DNA of 62,641 nucleotides from contig POWB01000028.1 in NCBI GenBank assembly GCA_010912705.1, forward strand, positions 1 to 62,641, in the 5' to 3' direction. Shown one piece after another: positions 1-9,957 of the stretch. The DNA comes from Halochromatium sp. GTDB taxonomy: Bacteria; Pseudomonadota; Gammaproteobacteria; Chromatiales; Chromatiaceae. How positions within the stretch are numbered: the first letter of the stretch is position 1; the number at the start of each line of letters is the position of its first letter. A model generated the notes under the pieces. It saw nothing but the letters and a program-made list of their open reading frames with translations. It had not been told where the DNA came from and did not search any database. The position numbers and the translations under genes were made by a program.

Positions 1-2480
1 CGCAGTGGGCGTTGCTGCCGGCGGCCGCACAGGCGCCGGTCCAGTTGAGCACCTGGAAACCGGCAGCGGGGACGGCGGTACAGGCGCTGTCGTCGCCGGC
101 CGTGACGCTGGCGGGGGTGCAACTCACCGTGCCGTTGCCGCCGACGACCGTGGCGCTGACATGGTAGCTGCCGGGCAGGACATGGGCGAAGCTGACGGTG
201 GCGTTCTGATCAGAATAGATCTGGTTCAGCGCGCATTGCGTCTGGCTGCCGGCCGCGGCACAGTCCCCGCCCCAGCCCTGGAGCTGGTAACCCGGATCGG
301 GCACCGCGGTGCACACACTCGCGCCGCCGGCGGTGACGGTGCCGGGCGTGCAGCTGACCGCGCCGTGACCGCCGGTGACGGTGGCGCTGACGGTAAAGCT
401 GGCCGGGGGGATCGGCTCGAAGCGCACGGTAGAGACTTGGTCGCTCTGGATGTTGCTCAGGGCACAGTGGACGACATGGCCGGTGGCGGCGCAGGCGCCG
501 CTCCAGCTCGCGACCTGGTAGCCCGCGTCGGGCCGCGCGTCACAACTGCTGCTATCGCCCTGGTGGACCGGACTCGGCGCGCAGCTGACGGTGCCGTTAG
601 CGCCATCGACGCTGGCGGTGACGCTGTAGGTCGGCAGGCCCTGGGACACAAAGGCCACGGTGGCGCGCTGGTCGGCCTGGATGTTGGTCAGGTCGCACTG
701 CGTGGCCGTGCCGGCAGCGGCGCAGTCGCCGCCCCAGCTGTCGATGGCCCAGCCAGCGTCGGGCACGGCGGTACAGCTGCTGCTGTCACCGGCCGTGACC
801 GTGGTCGGGGTGCAGCTGACGTGGCCGTTGCCGGCGCTGACGCTGGCGCTGATGCTGTAATTGGCTGGCGGCAGGGGCGCGAAGCTGACGGTGGATGTCT
901 TGTCGGCCTTGATTTTGGTCAGGTAACACTGGGTCTGGGTGCCCCAGCCGCTACAGTCCCCGCCCCAACTGGCCACCTGGTAGCCGGTATCCGGTACTGC
1001 GGTGCAGGTGCTGGTACCACCGGGGTTGACGGTGCTCGGGGTGCAACTGACCGCGCCATGACCGAGCACGGCGCTGGCGCTGACGTGGTAGCTGCTGGGC
1101 GGGATGGCCGCGAAGCTGACGGTCGAGGTCTGATCCGCTTGGATATTGCTCAGCGCGCAGTGGGCGTTGGCGCCGGTGGCGGCGCAGGCGCCGGTCCAAG
1201 CCTGTACCTGATAGCCGGCATCGGGCACGGCGTCGCAGCTACTGCTGTCGCCTTGGGGCACCGGACTGGGCGCGCAACTGACCGTGCCGTTACCGCCGCT
1301 GACCGTGGCGCCGATTGTGAAGGTCGGCACCGGCAGGGCGCTGAAGCTGACGCTGGAGACCTGGTCGGCCTGGATGTTGGTCAGGTCGCACTGGGCGGCG
1401 CTGCCAGTCGCGGCGCAGTCACCGCTCCAACTGTCGACCTGATAACCGGCATCGGGCACGGCGCTACAGGTGCTGGCATCGCCGGCGGTCACGCTGGTGG
1501 GGCTGCAACTGACATGGCCGTTGCCGCCGCTGACCGTGGCGCTGACGCTGTAGCTGGCCGGCGGGATGGGCGCGAAGCTGACCGTGGCGGCCTGGTCGGC
1601 GCGGATCTTGGTGAGGTAGCACTGGTCCTGGCTGCCCCAGGTGGCGCAGGCATCGGTCCAGGCGGCGACCTGGTAGCCGGCATCGGGCACGGCGGTGCAG
1701 GTGCTGTTGCCGCCTTTGGTGACCGTGGTGGGGCTGCAACTGACCGCGCCATTACCGCCGGTAACGTTGGCGCTGACGTGGTAGCTGGCCGGCGGCAGGG
1801 CGCTGAAGCTGACGCTGGAGACCTGGTCGGCCTGGATGTTGGTCAGGCTGCAGTGGGTGTTGGTGCCGGCGCTGGCGCAGGCGCCGGTCCAGCCGTCGAC
1901 CTGGTCGCCGGCGTTGGGCACGGCGGTGCATTGGCTGCTGCCGCCGGCGCTGACGTTGGCCGGCGCGCAACTGACCGTGCCGCTGCCGCTGCCGACCGTG
2001 GCGCTGACGCTGTAGGTCGCGGGCGGAATGGCGACGAAGCTGACCGTGGCGGTCTGGTCGGCCTGAATGTTGGTCAGGGCGCAGTGGGCGTTGCTGCCGG
2101 CGGCCGCACAGGCGCCGGTCCAGTTGAGCACCTGGAAACCGGCAGCGGGGACGGCGGTACAGGCGCTGTCGTCGCCGGCCGTGACGCTGGCGGGGGTGCA
2201 GCTCACCGTGCCGCTGCCGCTGCCGACCGTGGCGCTGACGCTGTAGGTCGCGGGCGGAATGGCGACGAAGCTGACCGTGGAGGTCTGGTCGGCCTGAATG
2301 TTGGTCAGGGCGCACTGGGCGTTGCTGCCGGCGGCCGCACAGGCGCCGGTCCAGTTGAGCACCTGGAAACCGGCAGCGGGGACGGCGGTACATGCGCTGT
2401 CGCCACCGGCCGTGACGCTGGCGGGGGTGCAGCTCACCGTGCCGCTGCCGCTGCCGACCGTGGCGCTGACGATGAAGACG
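1..2480 (-). repeat. Tandem array of about eleven 231-bp coding repeats
   Basis: The same landmark (GTAC followed by the GCGCTGTC-like segment on the plus strand) is found at 78 and at 2388, exactly 10 x 231 bp apart, with related units in between. Each unit encodes about 77 residues of an InlB-type beta repeat with paired cysteines. Several units, such as those near 2040-2270 and 2270-2470, are almost identical in bases. This points to recent duplication or gene conversion within the array. Confidence 0.85.
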
Positions 2481-4249
2481 CCGGCCGGACGGGGTGCGGT
2501 AACGATTGTAAAGATTGCCCCATCAGGCAAAGTCAGGGCATCAAATGTCAACACATTACTGGAGTAAGTGTCTGGTGTAATTTCTGTTACCGTTCCGTCA
2601 CCAAAATTGCCGTTGCCATCTGTATCAATCAGCAGTTTGAAATCTGTTGCTGTTGTACCTGTTAGGCTAAGCCCCAATGTATTGAAGGTGAGTGTAACCG
2701 TTCCCACATCCTGGGTACGTTGTACTTTCCATTCTCGTGCAAGACGTTTAAAACCGATCAGCGCAGTAGGCACATCGGTGCTTTGCTCTGTTAGTGCGCC
2801 ATTATCATCCCCAATCATTAAAAACTCGCCATCATCCAGATCGCTGGGAGAACTGATTGTCAGGGCTCCTTTACCACTAATAGGACTTGGAGTTGTACTT
2901 GTTGTATAACTGCTTGTGGAACTCGATTGATTGATGCCTGAATTATAATCGCGTCCTATACCAATAATATTATATTTAAAAGTTGCGTTGGCTGCCCAGA
3001 AAGCAGCTCCGTTCGATCTGATATAACTGATGGCGTCATTATTTCTTCCCAAAGGTATTCCGTACTTAATGGCCAAGTAAGACTGTACCCTGTGAATTTC
3101 TTGTGCTGTTAAAATACGTGGATAAATAATAATCTCCCACGTTACGGATGCGCCAGCTTGGAATGAATTTTTACCAATTCTAAATATTCCAGTTCCATTT
3201 GCAGCCTGGTAAGTGCCGGTTGCAGAACCAACTTCCGGCTTACCTTCATGATTCAAATTTATAGTACCTGACGAGGGAGTTGTGGTGACTGAAACATCTA
3301 CCATAGTTTGCCTTGAGTTGGTTTCGGATAATATGGGAATTGCCAAAGGCTTTTCATAGCCATTTTGACTAAATGTACCAAGTGTACCCATTGCAAACGT
3401 ACTAGCAGCGACACCATTGTTACCAAAATCATAAAGTGGATATTCGGTAGTTCCGGTATTATTCCTATGATAAACAACAAACTGGGTGCTAGCCACATCG
3501 CTGCCGCTGATTCCTGCGGGGTTTGCTATTGTATTAGATTCAAAATAAGTCGCGGTTGAGGTAAAAATATCTGTACTTACCCAAACACCAGGGTAGGAGT
3601 TTGCGTTAAAAAGCAATTGCGGCTTCGTCCCCGTTGCTGGATTACCAAACCCCGTAAGTGTCATGGGTATAGATCCTGAATTATCCCAGCTGTCTATTTT
3701 GGTGCCCGTTGAAAGGGTTATGCCAGCACCTGAATGGAGCCAGATGGTGGGTAAATCGGCAATACCACCGGGAAAAAGATCCGGAACTGTGACCAGCCCC
3801 GAGATGGTAAAGGTATATTCCACAGGATATGGATCTCCACTAATACCATCAGTCATTTTAACCAAATATACTCTGTTGCTGCTAGTTGGGAATGTATGAG
3901 GCCCACCACCAAAAAATGCATATATTTGTTGATCAACTGGAGTGCTAATGTTTGAGCCACAATTGGTGGATCTTTCATACACATCATAACCAAAGTCAGT
4001 GGTAGAACCACTTGGTGCAAAAGTCATTGTGACATCTGAGTTAGTTCCCTGGAAGTAAAACCAATCTTGATCGGATTGAGCACTTATTCCACCGGTAAAT
4101 GTTCCGTTGCCGGTAATCTGATTGGCCGTGGAGCAGTCGTTGTTGGGTTCAACTTCTGCTGTTTGCGCAAAGAGGTTGCTTGAAGAAAGCAGCAGGAAAA
4201 GCAAGAAAGCAAGACCTGGTTTGAGCAGTTGTTCTATTTTTCTAAACAT
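1..4249 (-). CDS. Secreted chimeric repeat protein (PPC + LamG-like + InlB-type repeats), 3' end off the window
   Basis: I read this frame by hand from the ATG at 4249; it stays open for about 1,416 codons to the left edge. Residues 1-29 form a signal peptide (basic start, long Leu/Phe core, ending near SNLFAQ). Residues about 35-130 resemble a pre-peptidase C-terminal (PPC) domain, with EPNNDCSTANQI and DQDWFYFQG. Residues about 170-560 look like a LamG/concanavalin-type domain; the motif YLAIKYGI is common in surface proteins of Bacteroidota. From about residue 590 the protein becomes Cys-rich tandem repeats of about 77 residues, each with GTVSCTPASV, a central NWTGAC and CALTN, of the divergent InlB B-repeat type. 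The 5' part is clearly AT-rich and the repeat part GC-rich, so the gene looks chimeric. Function is probably surface adhesion or binding (inference). The C terminus, and any sorting signal, is outside the window. Confidence 0.85.
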   Translation of the reverse strand, partial: MFRKIEQLLKPGLAFLLFLLLSSSNLFAQTAEVEPNNDCSTANQITGNGTFTGGISAQSDQDWFYFQGTNSDVTMTFAPSGSTTDFGYDVYERSTNCGSNISTPVDQQIYAFFGGGPHTFPTSSNRVYLVKMTDGISGDPYPVEYTFTISGLVTVPDLFPGGIADLPTIWLHSGAGITLSTGTKIDSWDNSGSIPMTLTGFGNPATGTKPQLLFNANSYPGVWVSTDIFTSTATYFESNTIANPAGISGSDVASTQFVVYHRNNTGTTEYPLYDFGNNGVAASTFAMGTLGTFSQNGYEKPLAIPILSETNSRQTMVDVSVTTTPSSGTINLNHEGKPEVGSATGTYQAANGTGIFRIGKNSFQAGASVTWEIIIYPRILTAQEIHRVQSYLAIKYGIPLGRNNDAISYIRSNGAAFWAANATFKYNIIGIGRDYNSGINQSSSTSSYTTSTTPSPISGKGALTISSPSDLDDGEFLMIGDDNGALTEQSTDVPTALIGFKRLAREWKVQRTQDVGTVTLTFNTLGLSLTGTTATDFKLLIDTDGNGNFGDGTVTEITPDTYSSNVLTFDALTLPDGAIFTIVTAPRPAGVFIVSATVGSGSGTVSCTPASVTAGGDSACTAVPAAGFQVLNWTGACAAAGSNAQCALTNIQADQTSTVSFVAIPPATYSVSATVGSGSGTVSCTPASVTAGDDSACTAVPAAGFQVLNWTGACAAAGSNAHCALTNIQADQTATVSFVAIPPATYSVSATVGSGSGTVSCAPANVSAGGSSQCTAVPNAGDQVDGWTGACASAGTNTHCSLTNIQADQVSSVSFSALPPASYHVSANVTGGNGAVSCSPTTVTKGGNSTCTAVPDAGYQVAAWTDACATWGSQDQCYLTKIRADQAATVSFAPIPPASYSVSATVSGGNGHVSCSPTSVTAGDASTCSAVPDAGYQVDSWSGDCAATGSAAQCDLTNIQADQVSSVSFSALPVPTFTIGATVSGGNGTVSCAPSPVPQGDSSSCDAVPDAGYQVQAWTGACAATGANAHCALSNIQADQTSTVSFAAIPPSSYHVSASAVLGHGAVSCTPSTVNPGGTSTCTAVPDTGYQVASWGGDCSGWGTQTQCYLTKIKADKTSTVSFAPLPPANYSISASVSAGNGHVSCTPTTVTAGDSSSCTAVPDAGWAIDSWGGDCAAAGTATQCDLTNIQADQRATVAFVSQGLPTYSVTASVDGANGTVSCAPSPVHQGDSSSCDARPDAGYQVASWSGACAATGHVVHCALSNIQSDQVSTVRFEPIPPASFTVSATVTGGHGAVSCTPGTVTAGGASVCTAVPDPGYQLQGWGGDCAAAGSQTQCALNQIYSDQNATVSFAHVLPGSYHVSATVVGGNGTVSCTPASVTAGDDSACTAVPAAGFQVLNWTGACAAAGSNAHC

Positions 4250-4339
4250 GCGGGAAGAACCTGGTGAAACAGGATTTGACTCCAAACCGGCATTCAAGGA
4301 AGGTGAGTTATCCACAGTTCCGAACTCCTCAGAGTTGTG

Positions 4340-4806
4340 TTAAAAAAAGATTTTTAAGGATAAAGGATAGTAGTTGGTCAGGGCGCAGTGGGCGTTGCTG
4401 CCGGCGGCCGCACAGGCATCGGTCCAGTTGAGCACCTGGAAACCGGCGGCGGGGACGGCGGTACAGGCGCTGTCGCCACCGACCGTGACGCTGGCGGGGG
4501 TGCAACTCACCGTGCCGTTGCCGCCGACGACCGTGGCGCTGACGCTGAAGGGTTGCAGAAATGTGAATGAGTTTCTGATCACATCGATAGGACGCGTGAC
4601 AGTCCACAGCCGTTCAGTTTGGGCTGGCCGATCACGGTGACGCCAAGGCCGAGGAGCTTTTGAATCAGCGCCCATGGGTGGCCATTCCGAGTAATGGCAA
4701 AAGCGTGCGCCGTTGGGCTGGCACCAAGACCGCTGACGATCAAGATCGTCGCGGTCAAGGCGTGGACAAGTCGATTCATCATGGTGTCTGTGCTGACGCT
4801 CGACAT
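4340..4806 (-). pseudogene. Truncated secreted protein: choice-of-anchor-like start joined to one InlB-type repeat
   Basis: The ATG at 4806 has a good ribosome binding site (AGGAGAG, 7 bases upstream). It encodes a signal peptide (MMNRLVHALT... to ASPTAHA) and then about 35 residues (AITRNGHPWALIQKLLGLG) that resemble the start of a choice-of-anchor L domain. The frame stops at 4579. In another frame, 4557-4374 encodes most of one repeat unit (VGGNGTVSC to CALTN) that nearly matches the array at 1-2480. It then runs into AT-rich sequence and stops at 4340. I read this as the 5' remnant of an older repeat protein whose repeat array continues on the far side of the inserted cassette. Probably not functional. 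Confidence 0.6.
4374..4557 (-). repeat. Orphan copy of the 231-bp repeat
   Basis: This segment nearly matches single units of the 1-2480 array (same GGCGGCCGCACAGGC and CACCTGGAAACCGGC stretches), but it lies about 1.9 kb upstream of the array. It is separated from it by the AT-rich coding segment 2490-4370. It ends just after the CALTN codons, close to a repeat boundary. Confidence 0.85.
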
Positions 4807-4883
4807 CGGCTGTCTCTCCTGGTTCTAAAGGGTTTCTGATCCTGACCTGAGCGTGGCCGCCGCCGCGAGCCCGTGCCCTGTCG

Positions 4884-5255
4884 TCATGTTCGGTCGCAGA
4901 CGACCGCTCGCGAACGGCGAGAGGTCCTGCGCTGAGCCATGCGCGTAGCGTGGAGGTATCGCTTCGCCATGCCATGGGCTCTTTCTTGTCGATCTCTCAG
5001 AGCAGCTCGCCGTCCAGGTACCGATTGGAAGCGCGCAACATTGCCGCTACCGATTGCACTGCCGGTGACGATCTGGAAATCCGTTGCGAGCGGCGACGGC
5101 GCGCCGGTGCCATCGGTATCCGTGATCCAGCTACTGAAATCACCCGTCTCGAAGTTGCCGGTGGTGATGTCGGCCAGTGCTGGCGTAGCGCCAAGGGCAA
5201 GAACGCAGCGCGTCAGGACAGCCCGCAAACCCTTCAGCGTCAATATCTCCATCAT
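4884..5255 (-). pseudogene. Remnant of a secreted PEP-CTERM-like protein, frame-disrupted
   Basis: The start encodes a signal peptide (MEILTLKGLRAVLTRC... to TPALA). A typical secreted-protein opening follows (NGNFETGD-like sequence: TGNFETGDFSSWITDTDGTG, then GSGNVARFQ), as seen at the N terminus of many PEP-CTERM and other sorting-signal proteins. After about residue 75 the sequence loses this character and turns Arg-rich, which is typical of reading out of frame, and it stops at 4884. The full-length relatives I know of are much longer. I call it a decayed gene start; a very small intact secreted peptide is less likely. Confidence 0.5.
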
Positions 5256-5389
5256 CTCGTGCCTAGATTGACCAGGATACGTTCACCGAGTGGAGGGTAC
5301 CCGACTCATCGCAATTCAAAAATTAGGCAAAGTCCGTCAGGAGATGACTGACGTTGTACATTTGAGACGACTCGGCGCCCGTTCGAGCG

Positions 5390-5681
5390 TCACCTCGGGC
5401 TGTCTCCGCCGCTGGTGGTCAGCTCTGCGAGCTGGGTCTGGAATTGCCCACCCCAGAGCACAATCGGCGCTACCGGAGGCAGGATCAGGTAACCGAATTG
5501 GTAGGGTCTGTACCGTGAGATTGCCGAGCAGGATACCGATGAGCCTCGCCGACCAGGACGCCGGGTAGGCGAGCATCGCTGAGATCAGGATGATGCCAGC
5601 CTCGACCCCGTTACAGCCGGCTTCGATGGAGACCGCGAAGCCGCTCGTCGGGTCCCAGATCACCTTGCCTTGTGCCATCAC
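5390..5681 (-). pseudogene. Exosortase-like fragment (XrtH type suspected)
   Basis: The frame from 5681 encodes GKVIWDPTSGFAVSIEAGCN followed at once by GVEAGIILISAMLAYPASW. This matches the active-site segment of exosortases, with the nucleophile Cys in GCNGVEA and a transmembrane helix after it. The N-terminal membrane helices are absent, and the frame decays after LTVQTL. In a second frame, 5515-5390 encodes a short hydrophobic piece (FGYLILPPVAPIVLW) that could be the tail of an exosortase-associated membrane protein. The fragment sits beside remnants of secreted proteins of the kind exosortases process. The exosortase signature is clear; the H subtype is a guess. Confidence 0.5.
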
Positions 5682-5747
5682 CTCTGGGTCCCAGAGCTGC
5701 AGCAGGCCTCCGCTGAGGGTCGCCGCTCTCGAGCTGGCTGCTCCGGT

Positions 5748-6794
<1,047 letters not shown>

Positions 6795-6815
6795 GGGCGT
6801 GGCTCCAATGTTGAA

Positions 6816-9611
6816 CTAATGCAGCTTCGGCTGGCTGGCTGTACCGCGGTCGACGCGCTGCAGACTCTGCCTCAGGTCGCCGAGCATTTCGAGCGCTTCG
6901 TCGAACTCATAGCGTTCGACAGCCTTGGCGACTTGACGCGCGGCATGCTCCTGGGGGGTACCGGCGAGTAAGGGCCTGAGCTCCTCGAGCACCATGACGG
7001 CGTCGGCGTCGTCGTCGGCGAGCAGGCCCTCGAGCTGATCCAGCAAGGGGGCGAGGACCGCTGGGTCGGTCGGCACGCCGCTGTCGGCCGGCACTGAGGA
7101 TGGCGCCGGCTCCGCTGCAGCGAGCGCTCGCAGTAGCGGCGCAAGCTGCTGCTCCACGGCCTGCAGCTGCACAGCCAGGTCGGCTGCTGGAGCCGCAGCG
7201 CCGGTCGCGGCCTCAAGTGCGGCCGCCTGCTGCTGCAGGGCGGTGGCGCCGAGGTTGCCGGCGAGCCCCTTCAGGGTATGGGCGATACGGGTCGCGCCCT
7301 CGCGATCGCCAGCGTCGAGCTCGGTCCCCAGCGCCAAATGGCTCATGCCAAGGATGGCGTTCATCGGCGTGCGGATCTCGTGCGACATGTTGGCGAGGAA
7401 GTCGGATTTGGCGCGGGTCGCCTCCTCGGCGATCTCCTTGGCCTTGACCATGGCCTCCTCGGCCTCGATGCGCTCAGTGATATCGGCGATGCTGCCAACC
7501 ATGCGCAGCGGCTTGCCGTCATCCGTGCGCTGGACCACCTGGCCATGGTCTTCCACCCACAGGGTCTGACCGGAGCCGGTCAGCATACGGTGGATACTCT
7601 GGTAGGGCGTGCCGACGTTCAGGGCCTCTTCGATCGAGCCGAGCACCCGCTCGCGGTCTTGGGGGTGGATGAGGTCGCTGAGCAACGCGCGATCGTGCTC
7701 CAGATAGCTGTCATCGAGCTCTAGCAGCTCGCACCAGCGCTGGTTGTGGCGCACTTGACCCGCATCCACACGCCAGTCCCATACCCCCTGACCAGTGACC
7801 TCTAGGGCGTAGCCGAGCTGCTCCTTGCTGAACCGGAGCTGCTCCTGCTGCAGGGCAAGCGTTTGGGCCGCCTCGCGGCGGGCGGTCACGTCGCGGAAGA
7901 CGACGACACTGCCGACAGTCCTGCCCTCGAGTGCGATGGGGACACTCGAATACTCAGCCGGAAAGGTTGAGCCGTCTCGGCGCCACAGAACCTCGTCGTC
8001 GACCTCGTGGGTGATGCCGAGCTGCACCGTCTTGCGCATCGGGCAGCGCTCGGCGGGGTAAGGATTGCCATCGGCATCGCTGTGGTGCACCAGGGCATGC
8101 ATCGGCTGACCGAGCAGCTCATCGACCTGATAGCCGAGCATCTTGGCGGCAGCCGGGTTGACGAAGGTCACCTTGCCGTCGAGGTCGAGACCGAACACGC
8201 CTTCGGTGACCGCTTCCAGCAACAGCTCAGCGCGCCGCTGCAGGCTAGCATTGCGCGCTCGCAGCTCCTGGTCATCGAGCCAACGTTCGATGGCGCGTGA
8301 GAGCTGTTTCGCCAGCTCGGTGATGAGGGCGCGCTCTTCGGTCAGGAAGGGTCCCTCATCGGCATGGGGCCGCGCATCGAGATAGACGACGCGGATGTGG
8401 CCTGCCGTCTCGCCGCGAACCGCGACACTCGCGGACATCTGCCAGTCGGTCTCGCGGAAGCCGGGTGTGGCCGCACACAGAGACTCATAGCTGATCTGCG
8501 CCTGGGTGATCTCTGGGTACTGCCAGCCCGGCGGGATGACCGCAACGGCCTGTTCCAGCAGCTCTGCGAGCGGCAGCTCCGCCTGATCGAGGACCGAGGA
8601 GAAGCCATAAAGGCATCTCTGCTCTTTGATCCGCTCGCGCAGCTGATCCGCTTGCTGTTGCAGCTCCATCTCGCGCTCCCTGACCCGCCTGTTGAGCTGG
8701 CGGTTCCAGACCACGAACAGCCCGAGGGTCAGCAGCAAGCTGCCGACAACCGCTGCAGCCCAGATCGCGTAGCGCAGCAGATCGGCCGGCTGCGCCACTC
8801 GGGTGTTGATCCAGTGGCTCTTGATGGCCGCGCGCTCTGCCGGCTCGATGCTCGCCAATGCCTTGTCGAGGATGCTGACCAGCAGCGGCCAGTCGGCGCG
8901 CGCCCCCATTGCGAGATCGAAGCTGTACTCGGTGGGCGCGGCGATCTTTACACCCTCTGCCTCTCCATGCTGCATCAAGTAGCTTGCTGCCGCCAAGTTG
9001 ATCAGTGCGGCATCGACGGCCCCTGATTGCAGGGCTCCGATGACGCCACGGACCGATGCAAAAGGCACGGCCTCGATATCTGGATAGTCTTCCAGCAAGC
9101 CATCGTGGGTGATGTAGCCTTCGCCGACGCCGACCCGGCGCCCGCTCAGGTCGGCGAGCTGACCGACATAATCGGCGCCTAAACGGGTCAGGATCACCGC
9201 CGGAAAGCTGAGATAGGCGTGGGTGAAGTCCATGTGGCGGCTGCGCTCAGGGGTTGGCGTCACCATGGGCAGCAGGTCGACCTCCCCGGCCTCCAAGGCA
9301 CTCAGGCTATCCGTCCAGGAAGCCTTGCGGGTAACCTCCATACTGATGCCTAGGGCTTGCTCCAAGAGGTTGGTGAACCCAGCCGAGATGCCGCTGTGGC
9401 GCCCATGCTTATCGACATGCTCGAACGGCGGCCAGCCAGGATCGATGCCAAGACGCAGGCGCGGATGCTGCTCGAGCCAGGCGCGCTCCTCCATGGTGAG
9501 GTCGAGCTGCGGGCTCGGAGCGGGAGGCAGCTCCTGTTCCTGCGCCGGCGCCAATCCTGACAGCCAAAGCAATAGCAGGAGCAATAGCAGACGGTGATGC
9601 GGCTTCGTCAT
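6816..9611 (-). CDS. Sensor histidine kinase lacking ATPase and receiver domains (SBP-GAF-PAS-PAS-HisKA-Hpt)
   Basis: In the 931-residue protein I see a signal peptide (1-23), a periplasmic solute-binding type 3 domain (about 50-270), a transmembrane helix (about 280-303), a GAF-like region (about 335-450), two PAS domains (about 460-585 and 600-715) and the start of a HisKA domain with SHEIRTPMN (phosphoacceptor His744). Directly after LALGTELD the sequence jumps into the middle of an Hpt domain ([18 protein letters not shown], His778). A normal BvgS-type kinase has the rest of HisKA, the HATPase domain and one or more receivers between these points; all are missing, in frame, at about 7318-7325. 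It therefore cannot phosphorylate itself unless another kinase acts in trans. It probably senses a small ligand and pairs with the HD-GYP regulator downstream. Confidence 0.9.
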   Translation of the reverse strand: MTKPHHRLLLLLLLLWLSGLAPAQEQELPPAPSPQLDLTMEERAWLEQHPRLRLGIDPGWPPFEHVDKHGRHSGISAGFTNLLEQALGISMEVTRKASWTDSLSALEAGEVDLLPMVTPTPERSRHMDFTHAYLSFPAVILTRLGADYVGQLADLSGRRVGVGEGYITHDGLLEDYPDIEAVPFASVRGVIGALQSGAVDAALINLAAASYLMQHGEAEGVKIAAPTEYSFDLAMGARADWPLLVSILDKALASIEPAERAAIKSHWINTRVAQPADLLRYAIWAAAVVGSLLLTLGLFVVWNRQLNRRVREREMELQQQADQLRERIKEQRCLYGFSSVLDQAELPLAELLEQAVAVIPPGWQYPEITQAQISYESLCAATPGFRETDWQMSASVAVRGETAGHIRVVYLDARPHADEGPFLTEERALITELAKQLSRAIERWLDDQELRARNASLQRRAELLLEAVTEGVFGLDLDGKVTFVNPAAAKMLGYQVDELLGQPMHALVHHSDADGNPYPAERCPMRKTVQLGITHEVDDEVLWRRDGSTFPAEYSSVPIALEGRTVGSVVVFRDVTARREAAQTLALQQEQLRFSKEQLGYALEVTGQGVWDWRVDAGQVRHNQRWCELLELDDSYLEHDRALLSDLIHPQDRERVLGSIEEALNVGTPYQSIHRMLTGSGQTLWVEDHGQVVQRTDDGKPLRMVGSIADITERIEAEEAMVKAKEIAEEATRAKSDFLANMSHEIRTPMNAILGMSHLALGTELDAGDREGATRIAHTLKGLAGNLGATALQQQAAALEAATGAAAPAADLAVQLQAVEQQLAPLLRALAAAEPAPSSVPADSGVPTDPAVLAPLLDQLEGLLADDDADAVMVLEELRPLLAGTPQEHAARQVAKAVERYEFDEALEMLGDLRQSLQRVDRGTASQPKLH

Positions 9612-9957
9612 AGCATGGGCCTCAGGCGGACCCCGCCTTGACGCTCGCGGATTTGCAGTCGGCGAGAAGCGCTATGAGGCTGTCCAGCAACAGTAACGTC
9701 CTACTGGCCAGCCAATAGATGAAGCGAAAAGGTTACCGGAAAGACTCGAGGCAAAGAATTGGGCTTTCCATGTAAGGAAAAGCCTGACGAGCGCCAATTT
9801 CGACAACCTGCGACAGGACGCGCAAGCTCCTCTCTTTTAGCTGTTGTGGTGTGATTCCTTACGGATCACTCCCCATTCCGCCCTTGCCAACGCACTGCTA
9901 GGCTTCGCAGGCTTACCCAAACAGCCCGCCCGCAGAACAGCCGAAGTCCATCCCTCC
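9612..9957. other. Divergent intergenic region, no clear gene
   Basis: This stretch separates the minus-strand kinase gene from the plus-strand AsmA-like gene and must hold promoters for both. An upstream in-frame extension of the AsmA-like ORF reaches 9844, but its residues show no protein-like character. I see no convincing RNA, repeat or operator here. Confidence 0.6.

Noticed and set aside
1..2480. CRISPR array
   Set aside because: Units are 231 bp, coding, and have no unique spacers between short identical repeats.
5..2665. An 886-codon open frame on the plus strand, rich in Gly/Ala/Asp/Val
   Set aside because: It is the antisense of the GC-rich repeat array. The minus frame has signal peptide, domains, paired cysteines and a continuous reading; the plus frame has only repeated low-complexity residues.
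9844..9957. Upstream start for the AsmA-like protein
   Set aside because: The 38 extra residues do not resemble a signal or domain; the membrane anchor begins exactly after ATG 9958.
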